From NCBI RefSeq assembly GCF_018860365.1, contig NZ_JAHKPO010000024.1, forward strand, positions 434,001-498,000: a stretch of DNA of 64,000 nucleotides, read 5' to 3'. Numbering within the stretch: position 1 is the stretch's first letter; each line of letters opens with the position of its first letter. The notes under the pieces were generated by a model. It made no database searches and had not been told where the DNA came from. It saw nothing but the letters and a program-made list of their open reading frames with translations. The position numbers were made by a program, and so were the translations under genes. Below are positions 9,107 to 18,257 of the stretch, piece by piece. This stretch comes from Arenibacter algicola. GTDB taxonomy: Bacteria > Bacteroidota > Bacteroidia > Flavobacteriales > Flavobacteriaceae.

Positions 9107-9502
9107 TTGAAAAAAGATATAGAAATTCCTATTGCGAAAAATGTACATGTAGCCATTATACACGAATGGAATGATGAATTCTTGGAAAAAAATTGGAATG
9201 CCTACATTATCAACGATAGGGATTCCAAGATTGAAGCCGTCATAGCTGTTTCCAACGGTTATGAAGGCGACCGGAAAACTTCCACTATGAGACATGGATT
9301 AGGTGACATCCCAGCCAAAGGTTTTCGAAAAATTGAAGTGCTCCAGGAAGATATACTAGCCTTTAACAATGAATTCTTTGTTACTTTTTTCGCCGATGAC
9401 AAACTATACGAAAAACGCTTCCTCTTCGAAAAATATTCTATAAGCGAATCCAATCTAGGGCCTATCCCGGTTATGGAATTGGAAGGCGTCCTAGCCAAAT
9501 AG
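9107..9502 (+). CDS. Conserved hypothetical protein
   Basis: A 131-residue acidic, soluble-looking protein that I cannot assign to a family with confidence. It has no signal peptide and no obvious catalytic motif; recurring aromatic and beta-strand patterns suggest a compact beta-rich fold. The apparent start is a TTG codon. The frame stays open upstream to 9053 (just after a TAA) without any ATG, so the true N-terminus may be slightly longer. It follows pheS on the same strand after 143 bases. Confidence 0.6.
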   Translation: MKKDIEIPIAKNVHVAIIHEWNDEFLEKNWNAYIINDRDSKIEAVIAVSNGYEGDRKTSTMRHGLGDIPAKGFRKIEVLQEDILAFNNEFFVTFFADDKLYEKRFLFEKYSISESNLGPIPVMELEGVLAK

Positions 9503-9585
9503 TCCATTGATTATATCCATATAACTCCCAGCCTTAAATAACCCATTCAGGGATCTTTCTCAATTTAACAAAACTTTAATTTCGT

Positions 9586-9621
9586 TTAGTTCGGTTTGTT
9601 CAGAACTAACAAGTATCTTTG
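9586..9621 (+). promoter_or_regulatory. Efflux operon promoter with overlapping inverted repeat
   Basis: TATCTTTG (9614-9621) matches the Bacteroidetes -7 box. Directly upstream, TTAGTTC (9586-9592) and GAACTAA (9603-9609) are perfect 7-bp inverted arms with a 10-base spacer, positioned where a repressor would block the -33 region. A likely operator for the regulator at 9682 or the TetR protein at 15937 (inference). Confidence 0.55.
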
Positions 9622-9681
9622 CGCCCTGTTTTACTGAGTACAGCTAATTTGTATTCCGAAAACAGTAATAAAGCAATTAAA

Positions 9682-10185
9682 ATGAAAGACAACATCTGCA
9701 AACAGAAAATGGCCTTGGTTGAAAAACTAGGCGTTCATTTAGAGGGTAGGGAGCAATTGGCACCTGTTGCAGCACGTATTATGGCATATATAATCCTTAC
9801 GGGGAAAAAAGGATCCACTTTTGAAGATATGGTAACTATACTATGTGCAAGTAAAAGTACAATTTCTACACACCTTAATCATTTACAAGATTTAAATAAA
9901 ATTGAGTATTACACAAAGACAGGAGACCGGAAAAAGTATTTTATAATCAATAAAAATACAATTATTCAGCATGTGGATAGAATGATCAGCCATTGGAATG
10001 CAGAACGTGCTATTCATTTAGAGATTAAAGCATATAAAGAAAGTCAAAATAATTTAAAAATTGAAAATGACGAGGAGAAGTTCGATTTAACCTTTCATAA
10101 TGATTACGTCAAGTTTGTAGATGAAGCTACAGCGTCAGTTAAAGAATTAAAAGAAAAATTAATTAGCAACAAATTCCATATTTAA
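9682..10185 (+). CDS. GbsR/MarR-type transcriptional regulator
   Basis: A 167-residue winged-helix regulator. The HTH is at about residues 35-90: segments GSTFEDMVTILCASKSTIS and LNHLQDLNKIEYY are the recognition-helix and wing regions typical of GbsR/MarR proteins. The C-terminus is helical. An in-frame TTG at 9619 would overlap the promoter -7 box, so the ATG at 9682 is preferred. It heads the RND efflux operon (12 bases before the adaptor gene) and probably controls it. Confidence 0.8.
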   Translation: MKDNICKQKMALVEKLGVHLEGREQLAPVAARIMAYIILTGKKGSTFEDMVTILCASKSTISTHLNHLQDLNKIEYYTKTGDRKKYFIINKNTIIQHVDRMISHWNAERAIHLEIKAYKESQNNLKIENDEEKFDLTFHNDYVKFVDEATASVKELKEKLISNKFHI

Positions 10186-10197
10186 ACTCAACTAAAA

Positions 10198-11331
10198 ATG
10201 AAAATTAATAAATTATATACCATTCTAGGACTAAGCCTATTCTTAGTTATTGTGAGTTGTGGCAGCAAACAAGAAAACGCTGCTGCGGCACAACAAGCAC
10301 CACCATTACCTTTTCCAGTGTCTCAAGTAGAACATAAAACAGTAACAGGATATACAGATTATCCTGCCACTATTGAAGGAAGGGTAAACAGTGATGTAAG
10401 AGCTAAAACATCTGGATATATTGAAAAAGTATATGTAGATGAAGGGCAAAAAGTAAAAAAAGGACAAGTGTTATTTAAATTGGAAACACAGTCTTTAAAT
10501 CAAGATGCCGTTGCAGCAAAAGCACGTGTTAATGTGGCACAAGTAGAGGTAGATAAATTGATTCCTCTTGTAGAAAAAAACATAATTAGCCCAGTACAAT
10601 TGGAAACCGCCAAAGCCAATTTAGCACAGGCTAAGGCTAGTTATAGCGGAGTTTCAGCAAACATTGGCTATGCCACTATTAAAAGTCCTATTGATGGTTA
10701 TGTTGGTGCCATAAATTTTAGGGAAGGTGCCTTAATAAGTCCAAGTGATGCCACCCCATTAACAACAGTTAGTGAAATTGACCAAGTATATGCGTTCTTT
10801 AGTTTCAATGAAGCACAATACATAGACCATTTACAGCGCTCTGAAGGGAAAAGTAAGGCAGAACGTATTAAAAATTCCCCGGACTTAAGTTTGGTTTTGG
10901 CCAACGGTAAAATATATTCAGAAAAAGGACGTATTCAAACGAGTACGGGCCAAATAAATCAAAGCACCGGGACCATACAAATTAGAGCAGCTTTTAACAA
11001 TCCAAACGAAATCCTAACCAATGGAAACAGTGGTAAAATAAGATTTCCTATAGAATATAAGGACGCTGTAGTGGTACCTCAAACAGCTACTTTTGAGCAA
11101 CAAGGGAACATAATGATATTTAAACTTGGTGCCGACAACAAAGTAGAAACTTCCATTATAAAAACGAAAGGAACAGTAGGTAATTTATATGTTGTGGAAT
11201 CTGGTGTAGATACCAAGGATAAAATTATTGTTTCCGGTGTTGGTAAACTAAGAAACGGAATGGTCATTACACCTCAAGAAACTTCTTTTGAAGATGCCAT
11301 TAAACCAGTAGCAACATTATTTAAAAACTAG
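10198..11331 (+). CDS. RND efflux periplasmic adaptor (AcrA-like) lipoprotein
   Basis: A 377-residue membrane-fusion protein linking the inner-membrane RND pump to the outer-membrane channel. The signal peptide ends in a lipobox with Cys21 (VIVSCGSK). The split lipoyl/biotinyl-like domain is visible around GYIEKVYVDEGQKVKKGQVL and ATIKSPIDGYVG, flanking a short alpha hairpin. It sits in the order regulator-adaptor-pump-channel-TetR with 25 bases to the pump gene. Confidence 0.93.
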   Translation: MKINKLYTILGLSLFLVIVSCGSKQENAAAAQQAPPLPFPVSQVEHKTVTGYTDYPATIEGRVNSDVRAKTSGYIEKVYVDEGQKVKKGQVLFKLETQSLNQDAVAAKARVNVAQVEVDKLIPLVEKNIISPVQLETAKANLAQAKASYSGVSANIGYATIKSPIDGYVGAINFREGALISPSDATPLTTVSEIDQVYAFFSFNEAQYIDHLQRSEGKSKAERIKNSPDLSLVLANGKIYSEKGRIQTSTGQINQSTGTIQIRAAFNNPNEILTNGNSGKIRFPIEYKDAVVVPQTATFEQQGNIMIFKLGADNKVETSIIKTKGTVGNLYVVESGVDTKDKIIVSGVGKLRNGMVITPQETSFEDAIKPVATLFKN

Positions 11332-11356
11332 TCACCAACTAACAAAAATAGTAGTC

Positions 11357-14300
11357 ATGTTAAAAACATTTATTGAAAGACCCGTTCTTTCAACGGTAAT
11401 TTCTATTATCATAGTATTACTAGGAATTATCAGTATTACTAGCTTACCTATAGAGGAATACCCTGATATTGCACCACCAACTATTAAGGTTTCTGCAAAC
11501 TATACCGGAGCAAACGCTGAAACAGTTTTGGAGAGCGTCATCATTCCAATCGAAGAACAAATCAACGGTGTGGAAGGCATGACGTACATTACGTCTACCG
11601 CATCCAATACAGGAGCTGCAGAAATTACCGTATATTTTAATCAAGAAATTGATGCCGATATCGCGGCTGTAAACGTGCAGAACCGTGTGGCAAGGGCTAC
11701 TCCCTTATTGCCTCAAGAGGTAACCCAAACTGGGGTAACTACGCAAAAGCAGGAAACTAGTGCGTTGATGTTTATATCCATGTATTCTGAAAGCGAAGAT
11801 TACGATGCTACCTTTATTCAGAATTACTTAAAAATTAACGTTATTCCGGCAATGCAACGTATCAGCGGTGTTGGGGATGTTAGTGTTTTCTCACAACAGG
11901 ATTATGCCATGCGAATCTGGTTAAATCCAGAAAAGTTAGCATCATACGGTTTAATTCCTTCAGACATTTCTGCAGTATTGGCAGAACAAAATTTAGAAGC
12001 TGCGGCCGGTTCCTTAGGTCAGAACAATGGAGAATCGTTTTCATATACCTTAACCTATAGCGGACGCTTTAAAAATGAAAGCCAATACAGCGACATTGTC
12101 ATTAAAGCTTTAGGAAATGGCGAGTTTTTACGCTTAAAAGATGTGGCTACTATCGAGTTGGATGCACAATCTTACGCGGCTAACGCGATGAGTAAAGGTC
12201 ATCCTGCGGTGTTTATGGGAATCTTTCAAACAAAAGGTTCCAACGCCCAAGAAATTATTGAGAACATTAAAATTACTTTGGAATCGGTTAAAGCTGACCT
12301 TCCAGAAGGTCTGGACATTTTTGTGCCATACGATACAAGTTTGTTCTTAAATGCATCCATTGATAAAGTAATAACCACTTTATTAGAAGCATTTTTATTG
12401 GTATTCTTAGTGGTATTTATCTTCTTACAAGATTTCCGTTCTACCTTGATTCCCGCAATTGCAGTACCGGTTTCAATTATTGGTACCTTCTTTTTCTTGA
12501 ATGTTTTCGGTTATTCCATCAACTTATTAACGCTATTTGCACTAGTACTGGCTATTGGTATTGTGGTGGATGATGCCATTGTTGTTGTGGAGGCTGTTCA
12601 TGCCAAGATGGACAACGGCGAACACAATCCTAAAAAGGCAACCCTAACAGCCATGAACGAAATATCCGGAGCTATTATATCAATTACCTTGGTAATGGCG
12701 GCGGTATTTATTCCGGTAACTTTTGTAACGGGTCCAACAGGTGTTTTTTATGAGCAATTTGGTGTCACTTTAATAATTGCCATCCTTATTTCTGCAGTAA
12801 ATGCCTTAACCTTAAGTCCGGCCTTATGTGCCCTATTATTAAAAGAACACAAGGACGACGAAGAACTAAAAGGAAAAAGTCCATTAAAACGTTTTTACAC
12901 CTTATTCAATCGTGGCTTTAACGCTACAGTAGACAAATATGGCAAATCACTTCAGTTTTTATACAAAAGAAAATTTGTTTCTGTTCTATTATTGATCATT
13001 GCCGTTATAGGAATTTATTGGGCATCAACAACAACTCCAACAGGTTTTGTACCTAATGAGGATAGAGGGATTATTTTTGCAAATATTGAATTGCCACCAG
13101 GGGCTTCTTTGGATAGAACAGATGCTGTAGCAAGAAAATTATACGACAAAATAGACGGTATTGAAGGTATTGTAGCCGTTAACTTTATTAAAGGTAGAAG
13201 TATCATTAGTGGATCAGGAAGTAACTTTGGGTTTGGAATTATAAAACTTAAGGATTGGAGCGAACGTAAAGACGAAGCCCTATCGGCGCAGGCCATTACC
13301 GGAAAGTTATTTGGTATAGCTGCTACTATTCCAGATGCTAATATTATTTTCTTTTCACCCCCAAGTATTCGTGGCTTTGGTAACTCAGCTGGTTTTGAGA
13401 TTAATCTACTGGATAAATTTGGAGGAGAGTTTTCGGATTTGGACAAAGCCAAGAATGATTTTACCATGGCTTTAATGCAACATCCAGAAATTAAATACGC
13501 AACCTCCGCATTTAATACGAATTACCCACAGTACGAAATGGAGGTGAATGTGCCCTTAGCTAAGGAAAAAGGAGTTTCTATAACCAGCATCTTTTCCACA
13601 TTACAAGGATACATAGGTGGAATTTATGCCTCGGACTTTTCAAGATTTGGAAAACAATTTAGGGTATACATACAAGCATTGCCAGAAGACAGGGCAGATG
13701 AAAGTGCCTTAAACAGTATGTATGTGAGAACCGATACGGGAGAAATGACACCAATTACACAGTTTGTAAATTTAAAACGTGTTTATGGTCCACAATCGGT
13801 TACTCGTTTCAACTTGTTTAATTCTACGAGCATAACCGGTGCCACAAACGACGGATATAGTACAGGTGATGCCATTAGGGTTATTGAGGAAGAAGTAGCA
13901 AAACTACCAACTAATTATACAGTGGCTTATTCGGGATTAACCAGGGAAGAGGTGAATGCAGGAAACCAAACCACCTTCATTTTTATATTAAGTATTCTGT
14001 TTGTGTATTTCTTATTAAGTGCACAGTACGAAAGTTATTTATTGCCATTTGCAGTTGTATTATCCTTGCCTTTTGGTGTATTTGGCGCGTATATAAGCAC
14101 AAAGTTTTTAGGCCTGGAAAACAATATTTATTTCCAAATAGCCCTAATAATGCTTATAGGATTGCTCGCTAAAAACGCCATCCTTATTGTGGAATTTGCG
14201 CTACAAAGACGGAAGAATGGTGAGAGTATCGTTGATGCAGCCATCCACGGGGCCAAAGCGCGTTTACGTCCAATTTTAATGACCTCGTTTGCCTTTATTT

Positions 14301-14494
14301 TAGGATTAATGCCTTTAGTGTTGGCAAATGGTGTTGGAGCAGAAGGAAACAACTCAATTGGTACAGGAGCAGCGGGAGGAATGCTAATCGGAACCATTTT
14401 AGGTGTCTTTGTAATTCCTATCCTATTTATCTTATTTCAGTGGCTACAAGAAAAAGTCTCTAGTAAACCAGCAGTACAAACTATTGAAGATTAA
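11357..14494 (+). CDS. RND efflux pump permease (AcrB/HAE1 type)
   Basis: A 1045-residue inner-membrane proton-driven drug efflux permease of the hydrophobe/amphiphile RND class. It starts with the typical FIERPVLSTVISIIIVLLG helix. The proton-relay residues are present: Asp405-Asp406 in TM4 (GIVVDDAIVVVEA) and Lys939 in TM10 (LLAKNAILIVEFA). Full family length with both periplasmic halves. Substrates cannot be read from the sequence. By eye, codon choice in this operon is more AT-rich than in neighbouring housekeeping genes. Confidence 0.96.
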   Translation: MLKTFIERPVLSTVISIIIVLLGIISITSLPIEEYPDIAPPTIKVSANYTGANAETVLESVIIPIEEQINGVEGMTYITSTASNTGAAEITVYFNQEIDADIAAVNVQNRVARATPLLPQEVTQTGVTTQKQETSALMFISMYSESEDYDATFIQNYLKINVIPAMQRISGVGDVSVFSQQDYAMRIWLNPEKLASYGLIPSDISAVLAEQNLEAAAGSLGQNNGESFSYTLTYSGRFKNESQYSDIVIKALGNGEFLRLKDVATIELDAQSYAANAMSKGHPAVFMGIFQTKGSNAQEIIENIKITLESVKADLPEGLDIFVPYDTSLFLNASIDKVITTLLEAFLLVFLVVFIFLQDFRSTLIPAIAVPVSIIGTFFFLNVFGYSINLLTLFALVLAIGIVVDDAIVVVEAVHAKMDNGEHNPKKATLTAMNEISGAIISITLVMAAVFIPVTFVTGPTGVFYEQFGVTLIIAILISAVNALTLSPALCALLLKEHKDDEELKGKSPLKRFYTLFNRGFNATVDKYGKSLQFLYKRKFVSVLLLIIAVIGIYWASTTTPTGFVPNEDRGIIFANIELPPGASLDRTDAVARKLYDKIDGIEGIVAVNFIKGRSIISGSGSNFGFGIIKLKDWSERKDEALSAQAITGKLFGIAATIPDANIIFFSPPSIRGFGNSAGFEINLLDKFGGEFSDLDKAKNDFTMALMQHPEIKYATSAFNTNYPQYEMEVNVPLAKEKGVSITSIFSTLQGYIGGIYASDFSRFGKQFRVYIQALPEDRADESALNSMYVRTDTGEMTPITQFVNLKRVYGPQSVTRFNLFNSTSITGATNDGYSTGDAIRVIEEEVAKLPTNYTVAYSGLTREEVNAGNQTTFIFILSILFVYFLLSAQYESYLLPFAVVLSLPFGVFGAYISTKFLGLENNIYFQIALIMLIGLLAKNAILIVEFALQRRKNGESIVDAAIHGAKARLRPILMTSFAFILGLMPLVLANGVGAEGNNSIGTGAAGGMLIGTILGVFVIPILFILFQWLQEKVSSKPAVQTIED

Positions 14495-14499
14495 GAACT

Positions 14500-15918
14500 A
14501 TGAAATCAATTATAAAACATAGAAATTTAAGTAAAGGGGCACTATTACTAGTAGTTGCAATAACATTACAAAGTTGTTTTGTGGCACGGGATTATGTAAG
14601 GCCGGATTTAGAAATAGAAACCAAAGCGCTTTATAGAACCGAAAACCTTCCAACAGATAGTGTTTCTATAGCAGACCTATCTTGGAAAGACTTATTTACA
14701 GATCAATATCTTGAACAATACATAGAGGAGGGTCTGCAAAATAATATGGATATTAGAATCGCGATTCAGCAAATGATGGCTGCCGAAGCTTATGCAAAAC
14801 AAGGGAAAGCTGGTTATTTGCCAACACTAAGTGTAGGTCCCAACTATACACACCAGGAATATTCAGAGAACAGTCAGTTTGGTTCTATATTCAGTGGAGG
14901 TTTGGACACTTATGATATTACTGCGAATTTATCTTGGGAGGCTGATATCTGGGGGAAAATAAGAAGTAATAAAAGAGCATCACAAGCAGGTTATTTACAA
15001 AGTGTTGCAGGACATCAGGCCGTGAAAACACAATTGATTTCCAGCATTGCGAATACCTATTACAACTTATTGGCGCTAGATGCTCAGTTAGAAGTAACGA
15101 AGCAAACCATAGCAACCAGAGAGAGTAGTGTAGAAACAATCAAGGCATTAAAAGATGCAGGTCAGGTTACCCAAGTTGCAGTTGACCAAAACATAGCACA
15201 GTACAATAGCGCTAGAGCGCTACAAGTAGATATTGAAACTGCTATTTTTAAAACAGAAAATACCTTAAGTATTTTACTAGGCAAAGCACCTCAAGAATTT
15301 GAAAGAAGTCGATTGGACACTCAAAGCATTGATCAAGAAATTAAGCTGGGTGTACCGGCAACATTGTTAAGAAACAGACCAGACGTTATGGCTGCAGAAT
15401 ATGCCTTGATTAAAGATTTTGAGTTGACCAATGTGGCCAATAGTAGTTTTTATCCATCCCTTACCTTAACAGCTTCAGGAGGTTTACAAAGTTTAGAGTT
15501 AGACAAACTACTTAATGCAAACTCCTTATTTGCAACGGTGGTCGGCGGATTAACACAACCACTTTTAAATCAAAGAAAACTTAAAACTCAAAAGGAAGTC
15601 GCTCTTGCAAATCAAGAAAGTTCCTTATTAAATTTTAAGAAAACCTTATTGGTTGCAGGAAGCGAAGTCTCCAATGCGTTATTTTCCTTTGAAGCAGAAA
15701 CCAAGAAATTCGAGTTTAGAAAAAATGAAGTGGAAGCCTTGCGAAAAGCAGAAAGTAATTCGGAAGAGTTGTTAAAAAATGGTTACGCCAATTATTTAGA
15801 CCTGTTAACAGCCAGACAAAGTGCATTGAGTGCCGAATTAAACCTTATTACCAATAAACTATCTCAATTATCGACCACGGTAGAATTGTATCGGGCCTTG
15901 GGTGGTGGATGGCAATAG
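14500..15918 (+). CDS. Outer-membrane efflux channel (TolC/NodT family) lipoprotein
   Basis: A 472-residue outer-membrane factor completing the tripartite pump. The signal peptide ends at lipobox Cys26 (TLQSCFVARDYVRP), as in NodT-type channels. Two OEP repeats with long coiled-coil segments are apparent; typical family phrases include LSWEADIWGKIRS and RNRPDVMAAEY. It starts 5 bases after the pump gene, so the three genes are one transcription unit. Confidence 0.94.
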   Translation: MKSIIKHRNLSKGALLLVVAITLQSCFVARDYVRPDLEIETKALYRTENLPTDSVSIADLSWKDLFTDQYLEQYIEEGLQNNMDIRIAIQQMMAAEAYAKQGKAGYLPTLSVGPNYTHQEYSENSQFGSIFSGGLDTYDITANLSWEADIWGKIRSNKRASQAGYLQSVAGHQAVKTQLISSIANTYYNLLALDAQLEVTKQTIATRESSVETIKALKDAGQVTQVAVDQNIAQYNSARALQVDIETAIFKTENTLSILLGKAPQEFERSRLDTQSIDQEIKLGVPATLLRNRPDVMAAEYALIKDFELTNVANSSFYPSLTLTASGGLQSLELDKLLNANSLFATVVGGLTQPLLNQRKLKTQKEVALANQESSLLNFKKTLLVAGSEVSNALFSFEAETKKFEFRKNEVEALRKAESNSEELLKNGYANYLDLLTARQSALSAELNLITNKLSQLSTTVELYRALGGGWQ

Positions 15919-15936
15919 GTCCCAAGTCTTTAGGCA

Positions 15937-16527
15937 ATGGAGAACAAAGAGGAATTTTTAGAATTCGCTATTTCCAAGTTTTTGAAATTTGGAAGTAAAC
16001 GATTTACCTTGGATGACCTCGCCCATGAAATGGGCATCTCAAAGAAAACGATCTACCAGTATTTTTCAAGCAAGGAAGAAATTGTACAGGAAAGTCTCAA
16101 ATACCTATTGACCAAAGTACAGAATGAAATAACAGAGGTAATAGAAAAAGAAAAAACCAACCCTATTCAAGGAATCATTGCTATTTATAGGATAGGGTTG
16201 GATAATCTTAAAAAGTTTAGTCCGTCGTTTTTATTGGGACTACAAAAATACTATCCCAGAGCCAACGAACTTTTCAATGAATTTAGGGCAAACGCAATAC
16301 ATGATTGTGTTCTTGAGCTATTGCAACAAGCCCAAATCAATGGCGAGATCAGAAAGAATGTGAATTTGGCACTTACCTCCCATATATATTTAAACCGATT
16401 GGAATACGTGCTTTTTTCAAGCAACAATCTCTTTGACCAATACAGCAGTTCGGAACTTTTGGAACATCTGGTCATAAACAATCTAAGAGGTATAGCAACC
16501 CAGAGTTATGCCCCCAACCTATCTTAG
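15937..16527 (+). CDS. TetR family transcriptional regulator
   Basis: A 196-residue TetR-type repressor. The N-terminal HTH lies at about residues 20-50 (TLDDLAHEMGISKKTIYQYF), followed by an all-helical ligand-binding domain. It starts 18 bases after the channel gene and is probably co-transcribed with the pump, giving the operon a regulator at each end. Its 3' end overlaps the convergent YCII gene by 9 bases. Confidence 0.88.
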   Translation: MENKEEFLEFAISKFLKFGSKRFTLDDLAHEMGISKKTIYQYFSSKEEIVQESLKYLLTKVQNEITEVIEKEKTNPIQGIIAIYRIGLDNLKKFSPSFLLGLQKYYPRANELFNEFRANAIHDCVLELLQQAQINGEIRKNVNLALTSHIYLNRLEYVLFSSNNLFDQYSSSELLEHLVINNLRGIATQSYAPNLS

Positions 16528-17022
16528 TTTATATCCCTTTGCTGCCCACCAAGAGTGAATTTCTATCGCCAAGCGTCCTGACTTGACCATGGGGTCCATA
16601 TTGGCGAGACTATCTGCCATTTCTTGGGTCGGCACATTGTAGATGGTAATACCACGTATATCCCCATTATCACCAAAAGGACCGGAAATATCGGCATAGC
16701 CTTGCTCGTACATACTTCCCAAATGCGCCAAATGTAAGGCCTGTAGACTATCTGCCTCTGCCTTGGATTGGGAGCGATTTGGACCACTCTTTAAAAAGGC
16801 AATAAAATATTGCTGCATCAAGATGGTATCCTTGGACTTTTTATCTATATAATAAAAAGTTTGAAATCCTTGGTCTTCCAAATGCTTCTTCAATTGGGCC
16901 GCGGAAAGCTCTGGTTCAGCAAGTTGCTGGTCCATTTTTACACTTGGCACCTCTCCCCAATCCTTACAGGAAAATAACTGCCCAAATAATAAAATAGCCC
17001 ATAACAAGCTTATTTTTTCCAT
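16519..17022 (-). CDS. YCII-domain lipoprotein
   Basis: A 167-residue putative lipoprotein: signal peptide with lipobox Cys19 (FGQLFSCKDW), a linker, then a YCII-type domain from about residue 70 (YFIAFLKSGPNRSQ through IEIHSWWAAKG). YCII domains are small ferredoxin-like folds of mostly unknown function. It overlaps the upstream CYTH gene by 13 bases and converges with the TetR gene. A membrane-anchored YCII protein is uncommon compared with the usual cytoplasmic form. Confidence 0.75.
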   Translation of the reverse strand: MEKISLLWAILLFGQLFSCKDWGEVPSVKMDQQLAEPELSAAQLKKHLEDQGFQTFYYIDKKSKDTILMQQYFIAFLKSGPNRSQSKAEADSLQALHLAHLGSMYEQGYADISGPFGDNGDIRGITIYNVPTQEMADSLANMDPMVKSGRLAIEIHSWWAAKGYKLR

Positions 17023-17483
17023 GTCTTAAAAGGGTTTTTACTCAGCTGTGAATTGTAATATTTGACATCTGCAGTCACCTCATTACCCAGCCATTGGGGC
17101 TTTGAAAAGTCCTCATCTTCATGTTCCAATTCAATTTCTGCTATTATCAATCCCGAATTATCACCAAAGAATTCATCCACCTCAAAAATATGTTTCCCTA
17201 CCTCAATATAATATCTCTGCTTATCTATTACCCCGGGCTCGGACAATTTAATCAAGGCATCCGCCTCCTTAACGGATATTTCCTTTTCCCACTCAAAACG
17301 TGTAGTGCCATTGTGGTTACCTTTTCCCTTCACGGTTATATATCCCTTGTCTCCCTTGATCCTTACCCTTACCGTTCGTAAGGGATCCGTATTTAAAAAA
17401 CCTTGTACAATTCTTTCCTTTTGAACAGCGTCTGATTTGAAAGCTTCCGACTTCACTAAAAATTTACGCTCTATTTCTATCAT
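17010..17483 (-). CDS. CYTH domain protein
   Basis: A 157-residue CYTH (CyaB/thiamine triphosphatase fold) protein. The signature ExExK is at the N-terminus (MIEIERKFLV), followed by basic and acidic strands such as RVRIKGDKGYITVKGK and IIAEIELE that line the tunnel and bind triphosphate and metals. Bacterial members of this short form are often tripolyphosphatases; the true substrate is not known here. It overlaps the following YCII gene and lies 5 bases after the NAD(P)-binding protein gene. Confidence 0.88.
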   Translation of the reverse strand: MIEIERKFLVKSEAFKSDAVQKERIVQGFLNTDPLRTVRVRIKGDKGYITVKGKGNHNGTTRFEWEKEISVKEADALIKLSEPGVIDKQRYYIEVGKHIFEVDEFFGDNSGLIIAEIELEHEDEDFSKPQWLGNEVTADVKYYNSQLSKNPFKTWKK

Positions 17484-17488
17484 TTATA

Positions 17489-18196
17489 CTAGTTGGTTAC
17501 TGATGTATTAAAATGGCTATGGTATATCTTTTTAATTTCGTCCGATTGAATTTTGACCTGGTCATAACTATTATTGGCCAACCATACCATGGCACCCGCA
17601 ATGACTTCTGGATCAATAGACCTAAATTTTTCCAAGGGTCCAACCAGAACAAAATTAAGAATTTTCATAAACTGCTTGGCCAGCCATTCCCCCATTCGTT
17701 GCTCCTCCCGCTTACCACCTATTAACGAGGGTTGTAAAATGTAGGTGTTAGGGATGCCACACTTTAAAACAGCTTCTTCCATTTCCCCTTTTATCCTGTT
17801 ATAGTTAACGCCGCTTTTGGAATTGGCTCCCATAGCCGAGATGACAAGGAAGGTTTCAATACCATTTATACGGCTAATTTTGGCCGCCGAAACCGGTATT
17901 CCAAAATCTATCCTTTTATACATTTCCGTATCGGGGGTTTTTGCTTTGGTCGTACCAATACAACAAAAAACTTCATCTGCCAGAAAATTGGTCTTATAAG
18001 TCTCCAAATCTAAGAGGTCTACAATATGTTCCTCCAATTTTGGGTGGGTAAATCCAATACTGCTCCTTGAAAAGAGCCTAATTTTTATATAACGTTCATC
18101 CTTGAGCAACATCTGCAATAAATTCCCTCCAGTTAAGCCGGTAGCACCCAGTACAATCGCCGTTTTCTCCTGTAATTTAATTTGTCCCTTGCCCAT
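17489..18196 (-). CDS. NAD(P)-binding SDR-like oxidoreductase
   Basis: A 235-residue Rossmann-fold protein of the atypical short-chain dehydrogenase / NAD-dependent epimerase group. The dinucleotide motif ALVLGATGLTGG-like is seen as AIVLGATGLTGGNLL at about residues 13-27; downstream are FCCIGTTKAKTPD and NRIKGEMEE, typical of the HTATIP2/HIM1-like subgroup. Substrate unknown. First of a three-gene minus-strand unit with the CYTH and YCII genes. Confidence 0.8.
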   Translation of the reverse strand: MGKGQIKLQEKTAIVLGATGLTGGNLLQMLLKDERYIKIRLFSRSSIGFTHPKLEEHIVDLLDLETYKTNFLADEVFCCIGTTKAKTPDTEMYKRIDFGIPVSAAKISRINGIETFLVISAMGANSKSGVNYNRIKGEMEEAVLKCGIPNTYILQPSLIGGKREEQRMGEWLAKQFMKILNFVLVGPLEKFRSIDPEVIAGAMVWLANNSYDQVKIQSDEIKKIYHSHFNTSVTN

Positions 18197-18257
18197 TATA
18201 GGATGTTTAACATTTTAGGTGGGGCCATATAGCGCCAACTTGTTATAAATTTACGGT

